DNA from: Treponema phagedenis | GTDB lineage: Bacteria > Spirochaetota > Spirochaetia > Treponematales > Treponemataceae | Assembly: GCF_008153345.1 (NCBI RefSeq) | Contig: NZ_CP042818.1 | Span: forward strand, 1,798,001 to 1,862,000 | DNA: 64,000 nucleotides | Reading direction: 5' to 3' | Part shown: in pieces, positions 52,136-60,739 of the stretch | How positions within the stretch are numbered: position 1 is the stretch's first letter | How the letters are laid out: the number at the start of each line of letters is the position of its first letter | Translations under genes and position numbers: made by a program | Notes under the pieces: model-generated | Told to the model about the DNA's origin: nothing | The model's input: only the letters and a program-made list of their open reading frames with translations | The model's database searches: none

Positions 52136-53356
52136 ATGGCAAACAACAAAGCATTGCACGCTGCCAATAGAGCAAAAAATGATGAGTTTTATACGCAGCT
52201 TTCTGATATTGAAAATGAACTGCGGCACTACGTAGAACACTTTAAAGGCAAAATAATTTATTGCAATTGTGATGATCCGCGTATCAGCAACTTCTTCAAG
52301 TATTTTTATTTGAACTTTGAACATTTCGGGTTGAAAAGTCTTATAACCACTTGTTATAAAAACCAAGACATTGACCTGTTTTCGCAGAATGCGGCAGAAA
52401 AAGCTGTATGGATAGAATACAAAGGTGGTGGTAATATCAACAACTTTGACAATATAGAAGTAAAAAAACTGCAAGGAGACGGCGATTTTAGAAGTTCTGA
52501 ATGTGTAGAGCTTTTAAAAAAAGCCGATATTGTAATTACCAACCCCCCATTTAGCCTGTTCAGGGAATATGTTGCCCAACTCGTGGAATACAAAAAAAAA
52601 TTTGTCATCATCGGAAATAAAAATGCTATTACCTACAAGGAGATTTTTCCGCTTATCGCGGGAAATAAGTTGTGGATGGGTGTAATGCCTATGGGCTTTG
52701 ATATACTTTTTGATGTTCCTCAAGAGAAACAAGCAGAACTTCTTGAAGGGAAACCAGGCAGTAAATATAAAATTGTTAATGGGGTGGTTAAAGCTAGATC
52801 TACCGGATGTTGGTTTACTAACCTTGACCACAAAAAACGGCACGAGGAACTTGTTTTGTACAGAAACTATAGCCCAGAAGTCTACCCGACATACGATAAC
52901 TACGATGCAATCAACGTAGATAAAGTAGCCGACATCCCCTGCGACTACTACGGCGTTATGGGGGTACCGATCACGTTTTTAGATAAATATAATCCTGAAC
53001 AATTTGAGATAGTTGCTTTTAGAAAAGGAAATGATGGCAAAGACCTTATCTATTCTTTAACCAGAAATGAAGGAGAGGTAAGAGAAGAGAAGAGAAGAGA
53101 AGAGAAGAGAAGAGAAGAGAAGAGAAGAGAAGAGAAGACAGCCTTACTTCAGGATACTCGTACAACGAATTACGAAACCAATTCTCGGGAAATGACCGAG
53201 CGACCGTTAGTGGAAAACTTGTATATGCAAGAATATTTATCAGGCGAGTCTGCTACAGCAATTCAGGGAATGATTAAAAATGCGGAGGGAAAAATAAACG
53301 GCAAAATAACGTATGCAAGAATTACTATCCGTAAAATAAAAAAGAATGAAAAATAG
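52136..53356 (+). CDS. Adenine-specific DNA methyltransferase, M.EcoRI family, with a phase-variable tract
   Basis: 406 aa from ATG 52,136 (MANNKALHAANRAKNDEFYTQ, the family start); an ATG at 52,115 overlaps the -10 box and is unlikely. SAM/catalytic motifs: IIYCNCDDPRISNFF near 45-60, and the catalytic ITNPPFSLFREY (Asn136). Residues about 316-334 are Arg/Glu/Lys only, encoded by eleven AGAGA units. After the tract the frame continues for 70 residues and ends INGKITYARITIRKIKKNEK, the family's C-terminal motif. Solitary: no EcoRI-type endonuclease is near. The promoter lies at the edge of the dispersed repeat (TATAAT 52,109-52,114). Unit-number changes would switch the C-terminus (see findings). 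Confidence 0.9.
   Translation: MANNKALHAANRAKNDEFYTQLSDIENELRHYVEHFKGKIIYCNCDDPRISNFFKYFYLNFEHFGLKSLITTCYKNQDIDLFSQNAAEKAVWIEYKGGGNINNFDNIEVKKLQGDGDFRSSECVELLKKADIVITNPPFSLFREYVAQLVEYKKKFVIIGNKNAITYKEIFPLIAGNKLWMGVMPMGFDILFDVPQEKQAELLEGKPGSKYKIVNGVVKARSTGCWFTNLDHKKRHEELVLYRNYSPEVYPTYDNYDAINVDKVADIPCDYYGVMGVPITFLDKYNPEQFEIVAFRKGNDGKDLIYSLTRNEGEVREEKRREEKRREEKRREEKTALLQDTRTTNYETNSREMTERPLVENLYMQEYLSGESATAIQGMIKNAEGKINGKITYARITIRKIKKNEK
53081..53135 (+). repeat. Pentanucleotide microsatellite, (AGAGA)11, inside the methyltransferase gene
   Basis: Eleven perfect AGAGA units. The unit is not a multiple of three, so gain or loss of one unit changes the downstream frame. With ten units the frame ends at 53,277; with twelve it ends at 53,195. 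Confidence 0.97.
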
Positions 53357-53394
53357 ACTTATAAACAACCATAAAAATATAAGGAGTTTTATTT

Positions 53395-53793
53395 ATGACA
53401 GACTTAAACAAAGTAATGTTAGTTGGGCGGCTTGTCCGAGACATTGAGCTACGCTATACGGCTTCAGGAGCAGCCGTAGGGAATATCAGTCTTGCGGTTA
53501 ATCAAAGCCGCAAGGTTGGCAATGAGTGGCAAAACGAAGTAAGCTTTTTTGATTGCCGGTTATGGGGTAAAACGGCAGAAAGCCTTCAGCAGTATTTAAC
53601 GAAGGGCAAACAGATTGCAATTGAAGGCTCACTGAAACAAGAGCGATGGGAAAAGGACGGGAAGACACAAAGCCGCGTAATCATTGATGTTCAGTTTGTG
53701 CAGCTATTGGGAGGCAATGAGAGAGCAAGCGGAAACTCGGGCGGGGTGTTAGGTAATTACAATGCGGCTGATGAAGAGGCTATACCATTTTAG
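53395..53793 (+). CDS. ssb: Single-stranded DNA-binding protein (phage)
   Basis: 132 aa. An OB fold with LNKVMLVGRLVRDIELRYTASGAAVGNISLAVNQS, SFFDCRLWGKTAESL and KGKQIAIEGSLKQERWE, and the acidic tip DEEAIPF that recruits partners. Protects phage ssDNA in replication and in RecT recombination. AAGGAG before the ATG. Confidence 0.96.
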   Translation: MTDLNKVMLVGRLVRDIELRYTASGAAVGNISLAVNQSRKVGNEWQNEVSFFDCRLWGKTAESLQQYLTKGKQIAIEGSLKQERWEKDGKTQSRVIIDVQFVQLLGGNERASGNSGGVLGNYNAADEEAIPF

Positions 53794-53811
53794 TTTTTAG
53801 GAGGAATGAAA

Positions 53812-54252
53812 ATGGATTTAACAAAAAAGATTGACGATTTAATCGCGGCAAATGATGAGTCGGGATTGGATGCGATTATCAAAGAACATGGCGGATATAT
53901 TTTTAAAACGGAGTACCTTGGTTTTACGAGTAATCACGGACTTATGGGAGAGTATTTTTACAGCAATTCTTTTGAAGAAGCCGTGGGAAAAACAAAGGAA
54001 TATTTAAGTATTCCCTTACAAAAAAAAGAAGATGGACTTTCAATATCTCTTGAATTAATAACTAAGTTTTTAAATGGCGGATTAGAATACGGCGCAAATA
54101 TCTTTTCTAAAAAACAAACAGGGAAGGGAATCACCTCAACTTGCAACTTAAGCGATTGCAGTAATTTTGAAGAAATTAAACGAGGAGCTGAAATGCTATC
54201 AGAAAATGATTTGCTGCGTTTTAAAAACCGCATTGAGGAAGTTTTAATGTAG
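53812..54252 (+). CDS. Phage protein of unknown function
   Basis: 146 aa from ATG 53,812, placed 7 bases after AGGAGG; the ATG at 53,806 is too close. Acidic, helical, with no known domain. Co-transcribed with ssb (gap 18 bases). Confidence 0.65.
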   Translation: MDLTKKIDDLIAANDESGLDAIIKEHGGYIFKTEYLGFTSNHGLMGEYFYSNSFEEAVGKTKEYLSIPLQKKEDGLSISLELITKFLNGGLEYGANIFSKKQTGKGITSTCNLSDCSNFEEIKRGAEMLSENDLLRFKNRIEEVLM

Positions 54253-54262
54253 GAGAAGGAGG

Positions 54263-54526
54263 CAAGATGTTACATCAAAGACCGGAATATACGAGTACTT
54301 AATTGACGGCAAAGAAAAGCACCTAAGTATTCGCATCTTTAGCGACAATATGAAACGAGAAGCCTATGAGCGACAGCAAGGGACTTGCTCTGCCTGTAAC
54401 CAACATTTTGAACTGCACGAAATGGAAGCTGACCACATTACGCCATGGAGCAGTGGTGGTAAAACCATTTCAGAAAATTGCCAAATGCTTTGCAAACATT
54501 GCAACAGAGTAAAAAGCGGAAAGTAG
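54263..54526 (+). pseudogene. HNH endonuclease C-terminal remnant (DUF262/GmrSD-associated type)
   Basis: No start codon; the frame reads DVTSKTGIYEYLIDGKEKHL then IFSDNMKREAYERQQGTCSACNQHFELHEMEADHITPWSSGGKTISENCQML and CNRVKSGK. This is a complete HNH motif with CxxC zinc pairs, the usual end of DUF262-HNH proteins. The N-terminal DUF262 part is missing, although a good ribosome site and ATG (54,267) from another frame are left in front. An internal ATG at 54,351 could give a 58-aa HNH peptide. Confidence 0.75.
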
Positions 54527-54596
54527 CAAGGTTTTAATGCCCAGTGATAAATTTTGTCAATATAATTATAACTAATGCTATTTACATTTCATCCGC

Positions 54597-54624
54597 TTGC
54601 AATTATTTTTAATTTGTCTATACT
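54597..54624 (+). promoter_or_regulatory. Promoter for the packaging operon
   Basis: TTGCAA (54,597-54,602), a 16-base spacer, TATACT (54,619-54,624), about 114 bases before the first gene of the terminase operon. A CTTGTC/GACAAG hairpin around a T-rich loop lies in the leader (54,688-54,715). Confidence 0.5.
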
Positions 54625-54737
54625 ATAAAAAGTATTATTTAAATTCTTGAGAGTAACCTAGCCGTGCCCTCAATGAACATTCTTAAGCGTCTTGTCTTTT
54701 TTTAATAAGGACAAGGTTTGTTCATTTTTGGGGAAGT

Positions 54738-54989
54738 ATGCTGGGGGAGAAACAAGAACACTGTTCAAATTTACAACACGCCAAAAACGCCAAATGCGAA
54801 TCTGAAATCCACGACTTTATTGACTCCCTTTGTAAAGAGAGCTTTTACGGGGAACTCATCTTTTATTTTCAAAAAGGAAATATTGAATATTGCCGCACGG
54901 TTTCACGTATTCCAAAAAATGAAATAATAAAAAAAGTACAATCTCAACAAAAGAAAAAGACCTCCACTTGCAAGGAGGTGAATAAATGA
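54738..54989 (+). CDS. Small phage protein (DUF2292-like)
   Basis: 83 aa. The core FYGELIFYFQKGNIEYCRTVSRI resembles small phage proteins that end GKxxFxxQxGxIxxIxxxExI (DUF2292 type). First gene of the packaging operon; its last codons contain the AAGGAGG ribosome site of the next gene and overlap it by 4 bases. Confidence 0.65.
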   Translation: MLGEKQEHCSNLQHAKNAKCESEIHDFIDSLCKESFYGELIFYFQKGNIEYCRTVSRIPKNEIIKKVQSQQKKKTSTCKEVNK

Positions 54990-55177
54990 TTGTCTGCCCT
55001 TCATGCAAGAAGCCTGTCAAATATATTGCCTCAAAAGATAACACTATTCTCATCGTAAACGCCGAATTAAAAACGCTAGTCAATGAGCGCGGGCGATTTA
55101 TTCAAGGATATGAACTGCATGAATGTCCTTCTGAAGTTGCAGCAAAAACAATACCGACAGCGGAGGCGCAAGCATGA
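54986..55177 (+). CDS. Small zinc-ribbon phage protein
   Basis: 63 aa. CPSCKKPVKYI opens a ribbon; a single later Cys (HECPSEV) may complete it. AAGGAGGTGAATAA precedes the ATG. ATGA overlap with terS. Confidence 0.65.
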   Translation: MIVCPSCKKPVKYIASKDNTILIVNAELKTLVNERGRFIQGYELHECPSEVAAKTIPTAEAQA

Positions 55178-55971
55178 AAAAAGAAAAAGAAACTCCACCT
55201 GAAAAAAAGCCGAAAGAAAAACTAAAAAAGACAACCGCTGCAAAAACAAGCGCCGCAAAAAAGAGCGTAAAAAAAGAAGCATCGCTTTCGAAAAACGACG
55301 TGCTTATCAGTATGGAAACGTTTGATGTCGGCGATGCAAAACTAACCGAAAAAGAAAAGCGGTTTGTGTTCTGGTATACCTATCCCGGAAGCGATGCCTT
55401 TATGGTGCAAGCCCGCGCTGCAGAGCTGGCGGGTTATAAAAGCCCAACGAGTGAAGGCTATCGCTTGCGCAAAAAAGATACTGTTGCAAAGGCAATCCGG
55501 TATGTATTAGACACCAACATAAAAAAAGACCTCGATGAAGAATATTATAAAATACTCGAACTAAAAAAAAGGCGTATTCATTATGACTTAGCTGATTATG
55601 TAAAGAAAGAACAAAAGACAATTATAACCAAAGAGGGTATCGAAAAAATAATTGAAATTGAAGAGCTGAAAGATTTACAAGACCTTACCCCGCAGCAGCG
55701 GCAGGTAATTGACGGACTGGACCTTAAGGGCGGCAACAATACATGGGTGTATATTTTCGCCGATCGGGATAAAGCAATGGCGGATATTATTCGCATCCGT
55801 GAAAAGCTTTTTGAGCGAGAGCAAGGCGATGAAGGGGATAATATTGAGTTTGTTGCGGAGATTATCAAAGAGGGCTTGGCGTTAAAAGTTTCCGCACGTA
55901 ATAAAAAGCGCGCAATAAGCGAATCGGCCGACTTTCTCGAGCTGAGCAATGAGGGCAGCGAGGAGTTTTAA
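55174..55971 (+). CDS. terS: Terminase small subunit
   Basis: 265 aa. Residues 1-45 are Lys/Ala-rich and histone-like; then comes a TerS helix-turn-helix region LTEKEKRFVFWYTYPGSDAFMVQARAAELAGYKSPTSEGYRLRKKDTVAKAIRYVL (about 57-112) typical of the Terminase_2-like group, and a helical oligomerisation part. It recognises the packaging site and delivers DNA to the large subunit. Confidence 0.85.
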   Translation: MKKEKETPPEKKPKEKLKKTTAAKTSAAKKSVKKEASLSKNDVLISMETFDVGDAKLTEKEKRFVFWYTYPGSDAFMVQARAAELAGYKSPTSEGYRLRKKDTVAKAIRYVLDTNIKKDLDEEYYKILELKKRRIHYDLADYVKKEQKTIITKEGIEKIIEIEELKDLQDLTPQQRQVIDGLDLKGGNNTWVYIFADRDKAMADIIRIREKLFEREQGDEGDNIEFVAEIIKEGLALKVSARNKKRAISESADFLELSNEGSEEF

Positions 55972-55972
55972 A

Positions 55973-56077
55973 ATGATGAAAAGAGCCTATTTACGCCTAT
56001 ATTCGCCTATATTTTTGCCGTTTTTTACCCTCTTTTTTCTGTTTTGTGCCGCACAATTGCAGGCGGCGGAGGTATAA
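55973..56077 (+). CDS. Possible 34-aa membrane peptide between terS and terL
   Basis: ATG ATG at 55,973 after GAGGAG; a hydrophobic core (SPIFLPFFTLFFLFCAAQLQA) looks like a signal or membrane peptide. Its end supplies the GGAGGT of terL. It may only be a translational bridge; low confidence. Confidence 0.35.
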   Translation: MMKRAYLRLYSPIFLPFFTLFFLFCAAQLQAAEV

Positions 56078-56079
56078 AA

Positions 56080-57675
56080 ATGGGGGCATTGTTTACACCG
56101 GATGAGCGGCTTAACTATACAGACGCCTTTATAAAAGTAGATGAAAAACCGATTGACCTGGACTTTTGGCAAGAGCGGTTTTTAATGGATGCACAGCGGC
56201 ATAGTATTGTTTTAAAAAGCCGCCGTACCGGGTTTTCATTTATCACCGCCCTAAAAGGCTTGGTAAAAGCGATGGATGGTAACCGCACAAAATACGTAAG
56301 GCAGTTTGTAAGTTATAACGAAGAAGACGCAAAAGAAAAAATACAATACGCACAAGAGTTTTATGCATCCATTCATCCGAAGGCAAAAAAGAAACTGCGC
56401 TCCTGTACAAAAACTGCAATGGAGTTTTACGACAAAAGCGGTAAAACAGTAAGCCGCCTTATTTCAATAGCGTGCCGTCCGCCGAGAGGGCGCGGAGGCG
56501 ATATAGTCTTTGATGAGATGGCTATATACCCTGAGAACAAGGCGGAAGTTATTTACACGGCAGGCATCCCTGTAACAGCGCGCGGCGGGTGCGTGGAAAT
56601 AGGCTCCACTCCTCTTGGTAAAATCGGGCGGTTCTACGATGTGTTTATCGACAAGAAAAAATACAGAACCTATAACCGCTACACTATTCCCTGGTGGTTT
56701 TCTGCAGCACTCTGTACAAACGTTGAAGAGGCGGTGCGCAACGCTCCCGCAATGGATACAGAAGAGCGGGTGTATCGCTATGGAACGCCTCCTGTTATTG
56801 AAGCCTTCGAGGCAATGCTTTTAGAAGACTTCCAACAAGAATTTGAATGCACCTTTATTGATTCAGCGTTGAGTTTTATTACCCTTGATTTAATCTATGC
56901 AAACACGCCGGGTATGAGAGCGGAAGACCGCACTGAAGAAATTAGAGGCGGCAATATTGAAGATGCAGACATTGAGGATGAAAAAGACCTTGAAATAAAA
57001 ATCTTTCGTACAAGCGATGAGCTTTGTGCAGGTTATTCTCGCGAAGAACATGGAGCCCTTTATTTAGGCTATGACGTAGCCCGTTATCGGGACGCCGCCG
57101 TTATTTATGTTTTGGGCGTGGTTGACGGAAAAAAAAAATGCGTTGCGGAAATAGAAATGAAAAATAAAAAATTTGAATATCAGCGCGATGAAATCAGAAA
57201 GATAATGAGGCAGTTACCTGTTGTACGCGGCTGCATTGACCGCACAGGGCAAGGCTTAGACACAACAGAAACATTGCAAAAAGAATTTGGAGAATCAAAA
57301 CTTGAAGGTATTGATTTTACGACACCGGCAAAAGAAGTGCTTGCGATGGGTGTCCGTACCGGTTTGGAAAAAAGGGAATTTTTATTGCCCAACGACCAAA
57401 AATTTCGCAAGCAAATTCACTCAATTAAAAGAATACCGAGTGCAGGCGGGAGCTTCCGCTATGATTCAACGCGGGATAAAGACGGACACGCCGACAGCTT
57501 TTGGGCGTTTGCCCTTGCCAATCATGCGATTATTGGGAATACGGCGCAGGCGACAACAGGCTTTTATCAACAGGTAAAACAACGGAATGAAGCCGGAAAA
57601 AAAGAAACAAAAAAAAGCTCAAGCAGGCGGACTAGAGGAAAGACCCTTGCGCAAATTGATAAAAAGATAAAATAA
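56080..57675 (+). CDS. terL: Terminase large subunit
   Basis: 531 aa from ATG 56,080 (GGAGG 8 bases before). The ATPase domain has a Walker A variant VLKSRRTGFSF and Walker B GGDIVFDEMA; a coupling motif lies near IEIGSTPLG. The nuclease domain shows LGYDVARYRDAAVIYV, GCIDRTGQGLDTTETLQ and DKDGHADSFWAFALA (RNase H-like acidic residues). It drives DNA into the procapsid and cuts concatemers. The basic C-terminus is Ser/Arg-rich. Confidence 0.92.
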   Translation: MGALFTPDERLNYTDAFIKVDEKPIDLDFWQERFLMDAQRHSIVLKSRRTGFSFITALKGLVKAMDGNRTKYVRQFVSYNEEDAKEKIQYAQEFYASIHPKAKKKLRSCTKTAMEFYDKSGKTVSRLISIACRPPRGRGGDIVFDEMAIYPENKAEVIYTAGIPVTARGGCVEIGSTPLGKIGRFYDVFIDKKKYRTYNRYTIPWWFSAALCTNVEEAVRNAPAMDTEERVYRYGTPPVIEAFEAMLLEDFQQEFECTFIDSALSFITLDLIYANTPGMRAEDRTEEIRGGNIEDADIEDEKDLEIKIFRTSDELCAGYSREEHGALYLGYDVARYRDAAVIYVLGVVDGKKKCVAEIEMKNKKFEYQRDEIRKIMRQLPVVRGCIDRTGQGLDTTETLQKEFGESKLEGIDFTTPAKEVLAMGVRTGLEKREFLLPNDQKFRKQIHSIKRIPSAGGSFRYDSTRDKDGHADSFWAFALANHAIIGNTAQATTGFYQQVKQRNEAGKKETKKSSSRRTRGKTLAQIDKKIK

Positions 57676-57707
57676 CCATGATGAGATGAGGGGGAGGAAA
57701 ATACGTC

Positions 57708-59480
57708 ATGAGAAAACAGAATAAAAAGAACAAACGGAAAGACAAGATTAAAAAAGCAGTAAACACCGGGCTTGCTTCAAATGAAGTGCAGGTTGTAGAA
57801 AAGGCTGTTGCGCCAAATCAAATAAAAACTGAAGAAATCGACGTTGATAAAATGGTGCGAAAACAAGTTGCTCGCCGTACGGCATTTTCACAGCAGAGTG
57901 CCCTCTTTGGCACAGTAGACAAACAAAAAGGCTTGCAGTCGCTTTTTTACGACCCGTTACAAATGAATACGAACGCATGGGGAAGAGTGCGGACTCTATC
58001 CCCGTATTACGGCAGGCAAATATCCTACCGCATTTTGCGCCGAGTATCAGAGAAGGCATGGGTTCTTAATCTTTGTATTAGTAACCTCATTAGAAAAGTG
58101 CGCCCCTTCTTAAAAGTGTCTACCGATGAAAACACGCGCGGGTTTAGAATTATTGCAAAAAGCGCGAAAGACAAAAAAGAAGGTATGAATGAAAGAGAGC
58201 GGAAAACCGCCGAAGTGCTTGCCGATTTTATGCTTAAGACAGGAGATATTCAAGACAATAACCGCGAAGATGATTTGGATGCGTACGCCTCCAAAATAAT
58301 CCGGGACATCTGCCAGCTTGACCAAATATCAACCGAATTACAGCGGACACGCTCGGGAGAACTCGGAGCCTTTTGGGCAGTAGACCCCGCAACGATTGAA
58401 ATGTCATTACCGCAAAGCGAAGAAGAAACCGGCATAAAATACGTGCAGGTTATTAACAATATTCCGTATGCGTTTTACAGCCGAAGCGATTTTATATTCA
58501 CTTGCATGAACCCGAGAACCGATGTTGAGCGTTCCGGATACGGATATTCAATTGTGGAACAAGCAATCGATTTAATCACCTCCTCGATAAATACTTTCAT
58601 GTTTAACGCAGGTTTCTTTGTCGAAAACAAATTGCCGAGAGGAATGCTCTTGCTTAACGGCGATGCCGATCTCGATGAGGTTGAAGAGATTGAAGACTAC
58701 ATTGTCAATCTTATGTCGGGCGCACCGTCCAGCCAGTGGCGGGTGCCGATTATCCCGAGCGGTAAAAGCGCAGGCGGCGAAAGCAATCGACGCTTTGAGT
58801 GGATAAACTTACAAGGCAGCAATAAGGATATGGAGTTTCAATCATGGTTTGACTTGCAGCTTTCCGGCATTGTCGGGCTTTTCGGCTTCAGTATGGAAGA
58901 CCTAGGGCTTCACTCCCAAAAGTCAGCACCGCTTATCGGAGCCGATGTAAGCCCTAAACTCGAGGCAAGTAAAAGTCTTGTGCTTGGAGACATGCTCAGC
59001 TTCTTACAAAAGCACCTTAATAAAATCTTGCAGGAAAAGAACCCCGATTATGAATTTGAGTTTGTCGGTTACGAAAAAAGCGATTCCCGCCTTGTCTTAG
59101 AAATTGATAGAAGCGAGGTAGAAACGTTTAAAACAATCGATGAAAAGCGCATTGAAAAAGGCTTAGAACCATTTAATGAGTCATGGTCTACCGTACCGCT
59201 TAATCCGCAAGTTGTACAGATTCTTCAATCAGAAAAGCAGCAAGATGCAGGCGGTATGTTCGGCGGCATGGGCGGTATAATCGATGATGAAGAACATAAC
59301 GAAGGTGATGATGAACAAAATGAAGGCGATAACGATGGGCAGCAAGCCAATTCGGAAATCGAACAAGCGGAACAGGATGCGCCGCATGGAGGAGATAAAA
59401 ACAACAATGAAAATAAACAATGGAATAATCTATCAAAATCTTTCGGCATTAAAAGAGAAGCAATACGCATAGCAATATAA
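57708..59480 (+). CDS. Phage portal protein
   Basis: 590 aa. Lys-rich first 20 residues, then a portal fold: SYRILRRVSEKAWVLNLCISNLIRKV, SGELGAFWAVDPATIEM, MNPRTDVERSGYGYSIVEQAIDLI, FVENKLPRGMLLL, QLSGIVGLFGFSMEDLG. The C-terminal tail (545-590) is Asp/Glu/Asn-rich. Forms the dodecameric DNA channel. Directly after terL. Confidence 0.88.
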   Translation: MRKQNKKNKRKDKIKKAVNTGLASNEVQVVEKAVAPNQIKTEEIDVDKMVRKQVARRTAFSQQSALFGTVDKQKGLQSLFYDPLQMNTNAWGRVRTLSPYYGRQISYRILRRVSEKAWVLNLCISNLIRKVRPFLKVSTDENTRGFRIIAKSAKDKKEGMNERERKTAEVLADFMLKTGDIQDNNREDDLDAYASKIIRDICQLDQISTELQRTRSGELGAFWAVDPATIEMSLPQSEEETGIKYVQVINNIPYAFYSRSDFIFTCMNPRTDVERSGYGYSIVEQAIDLITSSINTFMFNAGFFVENKLPRGMLLLNGDADLDEVEEIEDYIVNLMSGAPSSQWRVPIIPSGKSAGGESNRRFEWINLQGSNKDMEFQSWFDLQLSGIVGLFGFSMEDLGLHSQKSAPLIGADVSPKLEASKSLVLGDMLSFLQKHLNKILQEKNPDYEFEFVGYEKSDSRLVLEIDRSEVETFKTIDEKRIEKGLEPFNESWSTVPLNPQVVQILQSEKQQDAGGMFGGMGGIIDDEEHNEGDDEQNEGDNDGQQANSEIEQAEQDAPHGGDKNNNENKQWNNLSKSFGIKREAIRIAI

Positions 59481-59511
59481 AGGAGTTAAAATTATGGATG
59501 GGAGGAACAAT

Positions 59512-59823
59512 ATGAAAATTACACGAATTTTTATTTTAATTGTAGGCCTTGTTTTGGCAGGCGTATTATTTATGAATTACGGACAAACCGTTCCGATTGA
59601 TTGTGTCGGGGCAGCTATTGTTTTAACAGGAGGAGGATTAGCTGTTTATGACAGCGTGAAGGCAAAACGAAAAGCTGCATTAATTCCCCTTGCAGTAGGA
59701 CTCATAACTTTGATTATAACGGGCTTTATTCAGTTTAATGGCGTTATTGTTGTTGCCGCATTTGGGTTTATTGCTCTCGGCATATATTTATATTTACGGT
59801 TTCATAATCAAAAAAAAAACTGA
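59512..59823 (+). CDS. Small membrane protein, possible holin-like
   Basis: 103 aa from ATG 59,512 (GGGAGG 5 bases before); an ATG at 59,494 with AAAGGAG is the alternative. Three to four membrane helices (ITRIFILIVGLVLAGVLF, IDCVGAAIVLTGGGLAVY, LIPLAVGLITLIITGF, VVAAFGFIALGIYLYL) and a short basic tail. The topology would allow a holin, but it lies after portal, not with a lysin, so the role is open. A terminator follows. Confidence 0.6.
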   Translation: MKITRIFILIVGLVLAGVLFMNYGQTVPIDCVGAAIVLTGGGLAVYDSVKAKRKAALIPLAVGLITLIITGFIQFNGVIVVAAFGFIALGIYLYLRFHNQKKN

Positions 59824-59831
59824 TACTCATT

Positions 59832-59900
59832 GCCTTTCAGAAAGCACGTGCGTTTTTTTTACTCCTTTTACGCAAGATGTTTTTCTGAAAGGCGTTTTTT
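59832..59900 (+). terminator. Terminator after the portal/membrane-protein genes
   Basis: GCCTTTCAGAAA (59,832-59,843) pairs with TTTCTGAAAGGC (59,882-59,893), followed by TTTTTT. An inner hairpin-like segment fills the long loop. It splits the late operon and precedes the accessory block. Confidence 0.75.
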
Positions 59901-59917
59901 AACGGGAGAAAAAAAAG

Positions 59918-60739
59918 ATGAACGAGATAACAAAAAATAAAACGACGACGACATCTGTACCGCCTAACCTTACATTTCAAAGTAAGGTTGAAAACGCCGG
60001 AACAGAGTTTGAGCAAAATGAAATATTGAAAATTGATACCGTAGAAAACCGGCAATATGTAAATGCGCGGGAGCTGCATATGCAATTACAAGTTGGGAAA
60101 ATTTTTGCGGCATGGATAAAAGAGCGTATTGAGAAATACAGCTTGATTGAGGGAAAAGACTATAAAACTTGCTTTCCAAATCAGGAAAGCGAGATTCACG
60201 GCGGGCAAAACAAAAAAGATTATTTACTAACCGTCCAAGCCGCCAAAGAATTGGCGATGGTAGAAAACAATGAGCAGGGGCGGAAAATAAGGCAATATCT
60301 TATTAAGGTTGAGGAAGCGTGGAACACTCCCGAGATGATAATGGCAAGAGCCTTGCAGGTTTCCCAAAACACAATCAATTCATTAAATGAAAGATTAACC
60401 ATAGCGGAAAAAACAATCGAAGCGCAAAAACCAAGAGTAGAGCTTGCCGATGCCCTCACCTCAAGCAAAGGGGCTATCAGTATGGCGGAAGCGGTAAAGG
60501 TCTTACACCTACCGTTCGGGCGCAATACCGCTTTTAAAATGCTGCGGAATGCAAAAGTCCTCAATGCAGATAATATCCCATACCAAGAATATATCAATCG
60601 GGGCTATTTTAGAGTGCGGGAAAGTAGCTGGAGGAATGCAAAGGGCGAAACAAAAATATCACTTGTAACAGAAGTTTTCCAAAAGGGCATGGATTATTTA
60701 CGCTCATTTTTTATTAAGAAAGAGGTACTATCGGCATGA
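59918..60739 (+). CDS. Phage antirepressor (AntA/AntB plus KilAC-type domain)
   Basis: 273 aa. The N-terminal AntA/AntB-like domain (about 45-130) reads VNARELHMQLQVGKIFAAWIKERIEKYSLIEGKDYKT ... DYLLTVQAAKELAMVENNEQGRKIRQYLIKVEEAW; the C-terminal KilAC-like domain (165-270) contains FGRNTAFKMLRNAKVL, GYFRVRE and TEVFQKGMDYLRSFF. Such proteins bind and inactivate phage repressors. It sits, unusually, in the late operon after portal. ATGA overlap with dam. Confidence 0.85.
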   Translation: MNEITKNKTTTTSVPPNLTFQSKVENAGTEFEQNEILKIDTVENRQYVNARELHMQLQVGKIFAAWIKERIEKYSLIEGKDYKTCFPNQESEIHGGQNKKDYLLTVQAAKELAMVENNEQGRKIRQYLIKVEEAWNTPEMIMARALQVSQNTINSLNERLTIAEKTIEAQKPRVELADALTSSKGAISMAEAVKVLHLPFGRNTAFKMLRNAKVLNADNIPYQEYINRGYFRVRESSWRNAKGETKISLVTEVFQKGMDYLRSFFIKKEVLSA

